Assembly (NCBI GenBank): GCA_900765975.1
Contig: CAAFTS010000054.1
Span: forward strand, 1 to 28,971
From: Lachnospiraceae bacterium
Lineage (GTDB): Bacteria; Bacillota; Clostridia; Lachnospirales; Lachnospiraceae
Reading direction: 5' to 3'
DNA length: 28,971 nt
Shown: positions 8,293 to 15,594 of the stretch, piece after piece
How the letters are laid out: each line of letters opens with the position of its first letter
Position numbering within the stretch: the stretch's first letter is position 1
Translations under genes and position numbers: made by a program
The notes under the pieces: model-generated
Told to the model about the DNA's origin: nothing
The model's database searches: none
Seen by the model: the letters and a program-made list of their open reading frames with translations, nothing else

Positions 8293-8321
8293 ATAATATC
8301 ATAAGAGAAGAGAGAATGCAA
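8293..8321 (-). promoter_or_regulatory. Promoter of the tRNA-Glu/tRNA-Cys unit
   Basis: On the - strand TTGCAT is followed after exactly 17 bases by TATTAT, about 40 bases before the first base of tRNA-Glu. This fits a sigma-A promoter. Confidence 0.6.
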
Positions 8322-8329
8322 GACTTTTT

Positions 8330-8358
8330 TTGAAAAAAATCAATATTATAATTAAAAT
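8330..8358 (+). promoter_or_regulatory. Promoter of the AraC-type regulator gene
   Basis: TTGAAA (8330-8335), 17-base spacer, TAAAAT (8353-8358). It lies 42 bases before the ATG at 8401 and is back to back with the tRNA promoter, the two -35 boxes being only 8 bases apart. Confidence 0.55.
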
Positions 8359-8400
8359 AAGATGGGAAAGTCGAAAAGTGATGGCTGGGGAGGAATATCA

Positions 8401-9225
8401 ATGCAATATAATCATGAAGTGATTGTGCCAAATGAAGATCTGCCATTTAAGATGTTTTTATTTGAGGGGAAAGAAGGAAATTATTTTAGGGACAGGCATT
8501 GGCACCGGTCAATTGAGATTTTTGCAGTATTTAAAGGGAGTTTGACGTTTTATCTGAATGATATAGAACAGCAACTGCATCCGGGAGAGTTTATAATTGT
8601 AAATTCGAATGAGATTCATGCAATTGACGCACCTTATCCCAATCAGACAGTTGTCATTCAGATGGCGTTGAAAACGTTTCAGGATTATTTTACAGAAGAG
8701 CAGTATATTCGGTTTACACATGAACCTACGGTTCAGGATATGCAGGTCATGAAAGTAGTTGAAGAAATGTATGGGACTTATACAGACAAGGCTGTCGGGT
8801 ATGAGATGAAGGTGAAGAGTGGGTATTATATGCTTTTGTACCTGTTGGTAACAAAATATCGGGAATTGGATGTCAGAGAAGAGCTGTTGAAACAGAATCG
8901 GAAGTTGAATAGATTGACGCTGATTACAAATTATATTAAGGAGCATTATCAGGAAGAATTGTCTTTGGAATCTCTGGCGGAGATTTTTGGTTATGCTCCG
9001 GCATATTTGTCCAGAATGTTTCAGAAGTATGCGGGAATTAATTATAAAGATTTTTTGCAGAGTATACGGATGGAGTATGCAGTGGGAGAATTGTACCGTA
9101 CAGCTCATACGTTGAGCGAGGTGGCGTTGAATAATGGTTTTCCAAACAGCAGGGCATTTGCAAAGGCGTTTCAGAAAAAATATGGAATGCTGCCGAGCGA
9201 ATATCGAAAACAAAACCAGAAATAA
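8401..9225 (+). CDS. AraC-family transcriptional regulator with cupin sensor domain
   Basis: A 274-residue sugar-type regulator. The N-terminal half is a cupin barrel with RHWHRSIEI (H33, H35, E39) and LHPGEFIIVNSNEIHAI, typical of the ligand-binding arm of AraC proteins. The C-terminal roughly 100 residues hold two helix-turn-helix motifs (LSLESLAEIFGYAPAYLSRMF and LSEVALNNGFPNSRAFAKAF), ending in the family's PSEYRK. ATG 8401 has GGGGAGGA 7 bases upstream; a longer frame from 8362 has no better site. It precedes the DUF4867-isomerase-xylulokinase cluster on the same strand and is its likely activator, though no binding site could be identified. A pentose or deoxyhexose is the expected effector. 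Confidence 0.85.
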   Translation: MQYNHEVIVPNEDLPFKMFLFEGKEGNYFRDRHWHRSIEIFAVFKGSLTFYLNDIEQQLHPGEFIIVNSNEIHAIDAPYPNQTVVIQMALKTFQDYFTEEQYIRFTHEPTVQDMQVMKVVEEMYGTYTDKAVGYEMKVKSGYYMLLYLLVTKYRELDVREELLKQNRKLNRLTLITNYIKEHYQEELSLESLAEIFGYAPAYLSRMFQKYAGINYKDFLQSIRMEYAVGELYRTAHTLSEVALNNGFPNSRAFAKAFQKKYGMLPSEYRKQNQK

Positions 9226-9289
9226 CGAAAGGTGAAATGATGCTGAGGAAAAAGGACAAAAAAGTGCTGTTTTTTGGATAAATAAGTGG

Positions 9290-9319
9290 TCGAAATAGAC
9301 TGGGGACGTTTGGTATCAT
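9290..9319 (+). promoter_or_regulatory. Possible promoter of the sugar cluster
   Basis: A weak -35 TCGAAA (9290-9295) and, after 18 bases, an extended -10 TGG-TATCAT (9311-9319). It lies 39 bases before the first gene of the cluster. A poor -35 would suit activation by the AraC protein encoded just upstream. Confidence 0.35.
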
Positions 9320-9358
9320 GGACTCAATAGGAGAAAGGAAAAAAGAAGGAGGTCCATG

Positions 9359-9985
9359 ATGCAGATTCAAAATGTGAATGATGAGTCATTTGAAAAATAT
9401 GGAAAAGTTCTGACAGGATATCATGTGGATGGGATTCTGAAAGAAATGGAACATACGCCTCTGACAAGAGATGTTGTTTATGTTCCGTCTGTGGAAGTGC
9501 TGGAGGCGCTGCCGGATGCCGATGAGTTGAAGAATCGCGGGTTTGGCGGACTCCCGATCCAGATTGGGTATTGCAATGGTGAGAATCAGAAGTTGAACGG
9601 ATTGGAGTATCACCGATCTTCTGAAATTAACATTGCGGTCAATGATCTGGTTTTGCTGCTTGGGTTGGAGCAGGATGTGGATGCAGACTGGACGTATGAT
9701 ACTTCTCGTGTGGAGGCTTTTTTGGTACCGGCAGGAACTGCCGTTGAGGTGTATGCAACAACTTTACATTATGCGCCTTGTACTGCACAGGGAGAAAATG
9801 GATTTCGATGTGTGATTGTACTCCCGGAGGGAACGAATACAGAACTGGATTTTCCGGTGGATGCCAAAGGGGAAGAACGGCTGCTTACTGCGAAAAATAA
9901 GTGGCTGATTGCTCATGAAGAGGCAAATATAGAAGGCGCTTTTTGTGGGTTGAAAGGTGAAAATATTACGATAAGCAATGAGTAG
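9359..9985 (+). CDS. DUF4867 family cupin-like protein
   Basis: About 208 residues; I recognise the DUF4867 family, which in Lachnospiraceae goes with pentose or fucose isomerase and sugar kinase genes. The protein looks like a cupin: a metal-type motif EYHRSSEINI (H85, E89), a strand-rich middle with VEAFLVPAGTAVEVYATTLHYAPC (E119, H137) and FRCVIVLPEGTN. The H-x3-E ... H layout suits metal binding, as in sugar isomerases and epimerases of the cupin fold, so a mutarotase or isomerase role is possible but unproven. ATG 9359 has AAGGAGG (9346-9352) 6 bases upstream; the ATG three bases earlier sits too close. No signal peptide, so it is cytosolic. The gap to the next gene holds three hairpins. 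Confidence 0.72.
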   Translation: MQIQNVNDESFEKYGKVLTGYHVDGILKEMEHTPLTRDVVYVPSVEVLEALPDADELKNRGFGGLPIQIGYCNGENQKLNGLEYHRSSEINIAVNDLVLLLGLEQDVDADWTYDTSRVEAFLVPAGTAVEVYATTLHYAPCTAQGENGFRCVIVLPEGTNTELDFPVDAKGEERLLTAKNKWLIAHEEANIEGAFCGLKGENITISNE

Positions 9986-9988
9986 TGT

Positions 9989-10089
9989 AAAAATATAAGA
10001 CAACAGATTGGCTGCTGGCAGACAAGACTGTTGGCGTATATTTTTATAGGGCGAATGCCCGAAGCTCGAAAATCTTTGATTTTCGAGCT
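9989..10089 (+). repeat. Three stacked hairpins between DUF4867 and isomerase genes
   Basis: First hairpin 9989-10045: AAAAATATA pairs with TATATTTTT, with an inner CAACAG/CTGTTG stem (10001-10006 and 10028-10033) and a T-rich right arm like a terminator. The second is GGGC-GAAT-GCCC (10049-10060). The third is a perfect 12-base stem AGCTCGAAAATC/GATTTTCGAGCT (10063-10074 and 10078-10089) with loop TTT and no T-run after it. It could be an attenuator, an mRNA-stabilising structure or a dispersed palindromic repeat. Confidence 0.55.
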
Positions 10090-10134
10090 GACACAGGAAT
10101 AATTTTATGATTGTAGAAAGGTTGGTAAAGAAGA

Positions 10135-11619
10135 ATGAAAAATATGCCAGAATTAAAAATTGGAGTAGTAGCGGTCAGCAGAGATTGTTTTCCGGAGAGT
10201 TTGTCTGTGAGCAGAAGAGAGGCGCTGATGGAGGCTTATACGAAGAAGTATGGGGATGCAGATATCTATGAGTGTCCGATCTGTATCGTAGAAAGTGAAA
10301 TTCATATGGTGCAGGCGCTGGAAGATATTAAGGCTGCCGGTTGCAATGCACTGGTTGTTTACCTTGGTAACTTTGGACCGGAGATATCGGAAACGCTGCT
10401 TGCGAAACATTTTGAAGGACCAAAGATGTTTGTTGCCGCAGCTGAGGAGAGTGGTGATAATCTCGTACAGGGCCGCGGGGATGCGTACTGCGGTATGTTG
10501 AATGCAAGTTACAATCTGAAACTTCGCAATGTGAAAGCCTATATTCCAGAGTATCCGGTGGGAACTGCTGAAGAATGTGCTGATATGATTGCAGAGTTCC
10601 GTCCGATTGCAAAGGCGGTGATTGGATTACAGAGTTTGAAGATTATCAGCTTTGGACCCCGCCCGTTGAATTTCCTTGCCTGCAATGCACCGATTCAGCA
10701 GCTTTATAATCTGGGAGTTGAAATTGAGGAAAATTCAGAGCTGGATCTTTTTGAGGCATTTAACAAACATGCAGGAGATGAGCGGATTCCGGCAGTAGTA
10801 AAAGAAATGGAAGAAGAACTTGGTGCAGGCAATAAGAAACCGGAGATTCTGAAAAAACTTGCTCAGTATGAGATTACGCTGAAGGATTGGATTGAGGAGC
10901 ACAGAGGATATCGCAAATATGTTGCGATTGCAGGAAAGTGCTGGCCGGCATTCCAGACACAGTTTGGATTTGTACCATGTTATGTCAACAGCCGTCTGAC
11001 TGCACAGGGAATTCCGGTGTCTTGTGAAGTAGATATTTATGGGGCATTGAGTGAGTTTATCGGAACGGTTGTGAGTGAAGATGCGGTAACTTTGCTAGAC
11101 ATTAACAACAATGTACCGGCAGATATGTATAAAGAAGAGATTGAAGGCAAGTTTCCGTATACACACAAAGATACTTTCATGGGATTTCATTGTGGAAATA
11201 CAGCATCTGGTAAGCTGTCTTTCTGTGAAATGAAATATCAGTTGATTATGGCTCGTTCTCTCCCGGAAGAGGTGACACAGGGAACACTGGAAGGTGATAT
11301 TGTACCTGGCGATATTACATTTTTCCGTTTACAGAGTACAGCGGACTGCCAGTTGCGCGCATATATTGCACAGGGAGAAGTGCTTCCGGTAGCGACTCGT
11401 TCTTTTGGTTCGATAGGAATATTTGCGATTCCGGAAATGGGAAGATTTTATCGTCATGTGCTAATTGAGAAGAATTTCCCACATCATGGTGCGGTTGCTT
11501 TTGGAAATCATGGAAAAGTCTTATTTGAGGTATTCAAATATATTGGTGTTCCTGTAGAAGAGATTGGGTATAATCAGCCGGCAGGTGTGAGATATCCGAC
11601 AGAGAATCCATGGAAATAA
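10135..11619 (+). CDS. L-fucose/L-arabinose isomerase family protein
   Basis: A 494-residue cytosolic aldose-ketose isomerase of the FucI/AraA superfamily. The N-terminal domains have the superfamily's Rossmann-like pattern (KIGVVAVSRD, NALVVYLGNFGPE, MFVAAAEESGDNL), and the C-terminal barrel carries acidic and histidine residues in EVDIYGALSEF, LLDINNN, GFHCGN and PHHGAVAFGNHG, the expected Mn-ligand regions. Length is close to AraA (about 500) and shorter than FucI (about 590). With xylulokinase 15 bases downstream, the pathway should be aldose to ketose to ketose-5-phosphate, e.g. D-arabinose, L-arabinose or a related sugar; the substrate cannot be told. ATG 10135 lies 13 bases after AGAAAGG; ATG 10144 is an alternative. 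Confidence 0.8.
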   Translation: MKNMPELKIGVVAVSRDCFPESLSVSRREALMEAYTKKYGDADIYECPICIVESEIHMVQALEDIKAAGCNALVVYLGNFGPEISETLLAKHFEGPKMFVAAAEESGDNLVQGRGDAYCGMLNASYNLKLRNVKAYIPEYPVGTAEECADMIAEFRPIAKAVIGLQSLKIISFGPRPLNFLACNAPIQQLYNLGVEIEENSELDLFEAFNKHAGDERIPAVVKEMEEELGAGNKKPEILKKLAQYEITLKDWIEEHRGYRKYVAIAGKCWPAFQTQFGFVPCYVNSRLTAQGIPVSCEVDIYGALSEFIGTVVSEDAVTLLDINNNVPADMYKEEIEGKFPYTHKDTFMGFHCGNTASGKLSFCEMKYQLIMARSLPEEVTQGTLEGDIVPGDITFFRLQSTADCQLRAYIAQGEVLPVATRSFGSIGIFAIPEMGRFYRHVLIEKNFPHHGAVAFGNHGKVLFEVFKYIGVPVEEIGYNQPAGVRYPTENPWK

Positions 11620-11634
11620 AGAAGGAGAAGAAGG

Positions 11635-13110
11635 ATGTTGTATATAGGGGTTGATTTGGGAACATCGGCGGTAAAGCTGTTGTTGATGGATGAAACAGGT
11701 AAGATTCATAATATTGTGTCAAAGGAATATCCGATTTCTTTTCCGCATCCGGGCTGGTCAGAACAGAATCCAGAGGATTGGTTTGCAGAGTCCATGGAAG
11801 GAATGAAGGAATTGATCGCAGAATGTGACAAATCTCAGGTGGCTGGAATCGGATTTGGCGGACAGATGCATGGGCTTGTGGCATTGGATGCGGAGGATCA
11901 GGTAATTCGCCCGGCAATTCTTTGGAATGACGGACGGACTACAAAGGAGACGGAGTATCTGAATGAAGAAATCGGCAGGGAGACCTTGTCAAAGTATACA
12001 GCAAATATTGCATTTGCGGGATTTACTGCGCCGAAGATTCTTTGGATGAAGGAGAATGAACCAGATAAGTTTGCTCGTATCAGTAAGATTATGCTACCAA
12101 AAGATTATCTGGCATATAGGTTGTCGGGCGTGCATTGCACCGATTATTCAGATGCATCGGGAATGCTTTTGTTAGATGTGGAGCATAAATGCTGGTCTAA
12201 GGAAATGATTGAAATTTGCGGAATCAGTGAGGAACAACTTCCGAAACTGTTTGAGAGTTATGAAGTCGTTGGTACATTGAAGGGGGAAATTGCAAGTGAA
12301 CTGGGGCTTTCAGAGCAGGTAAAGGTGGTTGCGGGAGCCGGAGATAATGCGGCGGCAGCAGTCGGAACAGGAACGGTCGGTGAGGGGAGATGTAATATTT
12401 CCCTCGGAACTTCCGGAACAATCTTTATTTCCAGTAAAAACTTCGGCGTGGATGAGCACAATGCATTGCATTCCTTCGATCATGCAGATGGAAATTATCA
12501 TCTGATGGGATGTATGCTCAGTGCAGCGTCCTGCAATAAATGGTGGATGGACGAGATTTTAAGGACGAAGGAATATGGAGAAGAGCAGAAGAAGATTACA
12601 AAGTTGGGAGAAAACAACGTATTCTATCTTCCGTATCTGATGGGAGAACGTTCTCCGCACAACGATCCGAAGGCAAGAGCGACATTTACCGGAATGACTA
12701 TGGATACTACAAGAGAAGATATGACGCAGGCGGTGTTAGAAGGCGTGGCATTCGGTTTGCGGGATTCTCTGGAAGTGGCAAGAAACCTAGGAATTAAGAT
12801 CGAACGTACAAAAATCTGCGGCGGCGGTGCTAAGAGCCCGCTTTGGAAGAAGATTATCGCTAATGTGATGAATCTGAAAGTAGATGTGATTGAAAGCGAA
12901 GAAGGACCAGGATATGGCGGCGCTATGCTGGCGGCAGTGGGCTGTGGTGCATTTGCAAGTGTGGAAGATGCAGCAGAGAAACTGGTAAAGGTAGTGGATA
13001 CGATTGAGCCGGAGGTAGATCTGGTAGAGAAATACGAAGAGCGATACCAGCAGTTTAAGAAGATATATCCGGCGATGAAGGAATTGTTTCAAAATATAAA
13101 AGAATCATAG
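11635..13110 (+). CDS. xylB: Xylulokinase (FGGY carbohydrate kinase)
   Basis: A 491-residue FGGY kinase that phosphorylates D-xylulose (or a close ketose) with ATP, feeding the pentose phosphate pathway. Motifs: the ATP-binding DLGTSAVK (7-14), the xylulokinase hallmark GGQMHGLV (75-82) with the substrate-binding MH, the LWNDGR strand, and the catalytic base D237 in GAGDNAAAAVGTG. The second ATP motif is SLGTSGTIFIS, and GGGAKSPLWKKIIANVM lies near the end. Length matches E. coli XylB (484). ATG 11635 has AAGGAG 7 bases upstream, and only 15 bases separate it from the isomerase, so the two are co-transcribed. A terminator follows. Confidence 0.92.
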   Translation: MLYIGVDLGTSAVKLLLMDETGKIHNIVSKEYPISFPHPGWSEQNPEDWFAESMEGMKELIAECDKSQVAGIGFGGQMHGLVALDAEDQVIRPAILWNDGRTTKETEYLNEEIGRETLSKYTANIAFAGFTAPKILWMKENEPDKFARISKIMLPKDYLAYRLSGVHCTDYSDASGMLLLDVEHKCWSKEMIEICGISEEQLPKLFESYEVVGTLKGEIASELGLSEQVKVVAGAGDNAAAAVGTGTVGEGRCNISLGTSGTIFISSKNFGVDEHNALHSFDHADGNYHLMGCMLSAASCNKWWMDEILRTKEYGEEQKKITKLGENNVFYLPYLMGERSPHNDPKARATFTGMTMDTTREDMTQAVLEGVAFGLRDSLEVARNLGIKIERTKICGGGAKSPLWKKIIANVMNLKVDVIESEEGPGYGGAMLAAVGCGAFASVEDAAEKLVKVVDTIEPEVDLVEKYEERYQQFKKIYPAMKELFQNIKES

Positions 13111-13123
13111 GATAGATAAATGC

Positions 13124-13164
13124 AGGTGAAGTGTCGGAAGTGGCGCTTCACTTGTTTATTTTTA
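13124..13164 (+). terminator. Terminator of the sugar cluster
   Basis: AGGTGAAGTGT (13124-13134) pairs with GCGCTTCACTT (13143-13153), with three G-U pairs, followed by the T-rich GTTTATTTTTA. It begins 14 bases after the xylB stop. Confidence 0.7.
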
Positions 13165-13183
13165 CGTTCATGGGAGAAATCCC

Positions 13184-13211
13184 TTTACATAATCGCGAGG
13201 TGTGCTAAGAT
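13184..13211 (+). promoter_or_regulatory. Promoter of the LRR/VWA/AAA operon
   Basis: TTTACA (13184-13189), 16-base spacer, TAAGAT (13206-13211) preceded by TG-C, an extended -10. It lies 53 bases before the ATG at 13265. Confidence 0.5.
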
Positions 13212-13264
13212 TAATTTGATTATGATAAAAGAAGTAGAAATTGGAATGTATAAGGATTATAAGA

Positions 13265-14233
13265 ATGAGGATTCAATATCGGAAACGAGCGGATGGCGTT
13301 GAAATTGTGCGGTGCTATGGAAATGATTCTAAGGTTGTGCTGCCGGAGAATATTGAGGAAAGTCCGGTAAAGCGAGTTGCTGCATATGCATTTTCGTCGA
13401 GAAAACAGAAAGAAGATCAGGATGTTCTGGAAATTGAAACAAGTGGATCATTCTTGTCGGGAGAGCGAGAACAGCTTCTGGCTGGAGATTTTATAGAAGA
13501 GATTGTATTTCCGGATTCTGTTGAAGAGATTGGAAATTATATTTTTTATGGGTGCAGAGAATTAAGGAGGCTGAGTTTCTCGGATTCACTGATGCGGCTG
13601 GGGAGTGGTGCGTTTACCGGATGTGGGAAACTGCGGTATTTGACAGTGCGTTTGAGGAAAGGGCAGCAGACTTGTGTAAAAGAGATTTTAGGGGAATTGT
13701 GGCAAAGAATGGATGTGGTCTTTCAAAAAGAAACTCAGTCCATTGGGTTGGTGTTCCCAGAGCATTACGAAGAGGCGGTGGAGAATACACCGGCAAGAAT
13801 TTTATTTACACAGCATCATGGGACGGGAAATCTTTATCGTCAGTGTTTTTATGACCGGATACTGGATTATCGGAAGTATGACGAGCTTTTTCCGTTGGCA
13901 TTGGCGCAGGATAAATTGCAGGTTCTCGTGGATCTGGTTTTTAGCCGTCTTCAGAGCAGATATGAACTGACGATCCGTCATCAACAAATCTATGAGGCTT
14001 ATATGAGAGAACATCTTGTGGAAATTACGGAATATCTCGTGGAAGGAGAACAGATCGAACGACTGCAACAAATCTCGGAGTGGAAACTCTGGACGGAGGA
14101 GGCTTTGGATGTAGGCGTGCAGTCTGCGGCTGAGTGTAAAAAGACGGAACTTGTGGGAGTTTTAATGAATGAAAGGCATAGGTTGCTTGAAGGTAAACAA
14201 CCGGCGGGAAGGAAACGACGATTTGAACTATAA
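13265..14233 (+). CDS. BspA-type leucine-rich repeat protein
   Basis: About 322 residues with no signal peptide or membrane segment, so cytosolic, unlike most BspA-type LRR proteins. Two to three LRR_5 repeats are visible around residues 70-135 (IVFPDSVEEIGNYIFYGC, LRRLSFSDSLMRLGSGAFTGC, LRYLTV). The following helical part ends in a TELVGVLMNERHR unit and a basic tail RKRRFEL, a conserved-looking C-terminus. It overlaps the VWA gene and stands first in an operon with a VWA protein and a MoxR-like ATPase, so it may be the substrate- or partner-recognition part of that machine (inference). ATG 13265 has AAGGA 8 bases upstream; a TTG at 13241 would add eight residues without a better site. Confidence 0.8.
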   Translation: MRIQYRKRADGVEIVRCYGNDSKVVLPENIEESPVKRVAAYAFSSRKQKEDQDVLEIETSGSFLSGEREQLLAGDFIEEIVFPDSVEEIGNYIFYGCRELRRLSFSDSLMRLGSGAFTGCGKLRYLTVRLRKGQQTCVKEILGELWQRMDVVFQKETQSIGLVFPEHYEEAVENTPARILFTQHHGTGNLYRQCFYDRILDYRKYDELFPLALAQDKLQVLVDLVFSRLQSRYELTIRHQQIYEAYMREHLVEITEYLVEGEQIERLQQISEWKLWTEEALDVGVQSAAECKKTELVGVLMNERHRLLEGKQPAGRKRRFEL

Positions 14234-15581
14234 GGAAACAGCGGAACAACTGGAACTGATTGGGCAAAAGATTTTGTGTGCTGCACGAGATGAACTATAT
14301 CTAGGAATGCGGTTTCTGGATGTGGCGTTGAGTAGTTTTCGGTACCAGATGGATACCGAAGTAAGTCCATTTGGGACAGACGGGGCAACGATTTATTTTC
14401 ATCCGCGGGAATTAGGCGGCAGATATCGTCAAAATCGGATTCTTGTAAATCGAGGATATTTGCACATGGTGTATCATTGTTTGTTTCGGCATATGTTGAA
14501 AATTGTCCCGGAACAGGAAGGCAACGGAAAAGAACTGGCAGAACGATATTGGAATCTGGCCTGTGATATTGCAGTGGAGTGCCTGGTCGATCAGAATATG
14601 CATCGTTCGGTGCGTTATTCACGGAGTCTGCGGAGAAGGGAAACATATCGAAAACTGGAGACGGATGTGGAGAAGACTTTAACCCGGCAGGACGGAAAAC
14701 TGAAAAAGAAAGTACTAAATGCGGAAAGAATTTATAAAGAATTATTCCAATGGAAGTTATCTGAAAAAGAATTGGAGCAATTGGAACAGGAATTTTTTGT
14801 AGATGATCACAGATATTGGGAAAATAAGAAGAATCCTCCAAATCAGCCCAATCCTGAATTGAATCAGAAATGGCAGAAAATCAATGAACAAATGGAGACA
14901 GATCTGGAAACTTTTTCAAAAGAAACTGTTGAGAAAAGCGGAGATTTATTGGGGCAGCTTGTAATTGAAAATCGAGAAAGGCAGAGCTATCGAGAATTTT
15001 TACGGAAGTTTTCTGTAATAAGCGAAGAACTGGGAATCGATCCGGATACTTTTGATTATGCCTTTTATAGTTATGGTCTGTCTCTATATGGCAACATGCC
15101 GTTGATTGAACCACAGGAAACAAAAGAGGTGAAAAAAATCCGGGATTTTGCAGTGGTAATTGACACATCTATGTCCTGTTCCGGTGATACAGTGCGGAAA
15201 TTTCTGGAAGTGACTTACGATGTGCTGAGCGGAAAAGAGCAGTTTTTTCAAAAGGTGAATGTGCATATTATCCAATGTGATGAAGAAGTACAGTCAGATG
15301 TTAAGATTACTTGTGAGGAAGAGTTAAAAGCATATATGGAAAATCTAACCCTGTATGGAGAGGGAGGAACGGACTTTCGGCCGGCATTTGCTTATGTAGA
15401 TGAATTGGTGCGTCAAGGAGCATTCGAAGATTTGCGTGGGCTGCTTTATTTTACGGACGGATATGGAATTTATCCGAAAAAAATGCCTGTGTATCAGACT
15501 GCGTTTGTATTTCCGGAGGAAGATTACGCAGAGGCAGAAGTGCCGGCATGGGCGATGAAAGTGGAACTGGATGAAGGTTGA
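14223..15581 (+). CDS. VWA-domain protein with degenerate metallopeptidase-like domain (DUF2201 type)
   Basis: About 452 residues. The N-terminal part matches the putative metallopeptidase-like domain of DUF2201 proteins, but where HExxH is expected it reads HMVYH (H81-H85), so the catalytic glutamate is missing; H91 follows in CLFRHML. The middle is helical and charged (about 150-270). The C-terminal VWA-like domain has a complete MIDAS metal site: DTSMS (D314, S316, S318), GGT (T383) and FTDG (D412). VWA proteins paired with MoxR-type AAA+ ATPases act as adaptors in metal insertion or remodelling. I chose TTG 14223, which has AAGGA 9 bases upstream and yields the N-terminus NYKETAEQLE; ATG 14169 is the longer alternative. 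It overlaps the LRR gene by 11 bases and ends 13 bases before the ATPase. Confidence 0.82.
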   Translation: MNYKETAEQLELIGQKILCAARDELYLGMRFLDVALSSFRYQMDTEVSPFGTDGATIYFHPRELGGRYRQNRILVNRGYLHMVYHCLFRHMLKIVPEQEGNGKELAERYWNLACDIAVECLVDQNMHRSVRYSRSLRRRETYRKLETDVEKTLTRQDGKLKKKVLNAERIYKELFQWKLSEKELEQLEQEFFVDDHRYWENKKNPPNQPNPELNQKWQKINEQMETDLETFSKETVEKSGDLLGQLVIENRERQSYREFLRKFSVISEELGIDPDTFDYAFYSYGLSLYGNMPLIEPQETKEVKKIRDFAVVIDTSMSCSGDTVRKFLEVTYDVLSGKEQFFQKVNVHIIQCDEEVQSDVKITCEEELKAYMENLTLYGEGGTDFRPAFAYVDELVRQGAFEDLRGLLYFTDGYGIYPKKMPVYQTAFVFPEEDYAEAEVPAWAMKVELDEG

Positions 15582-15594
15582 GAAAGGATAGACT

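Noticed and set aside
8665..8680. cre-like sequence TTGAAAACGTTTCAG inside the AraC-type gene
   Set aside because: One base too short for the CcpA consensus and placed within coding sequence away from a promoter.
8509..9213. Open frame on the - strand (234 codons) inside the AraC-type gene
   Set aside because: Antisense shadow with no ribosome site or recognisable domain.
13999..14841. Long open frame on the - strand (280 codons) across the LRR/VWA junction
   Set aside because: It is a shadow of the VWA reading frame; composition rich in S and P, no motif, no start signal.
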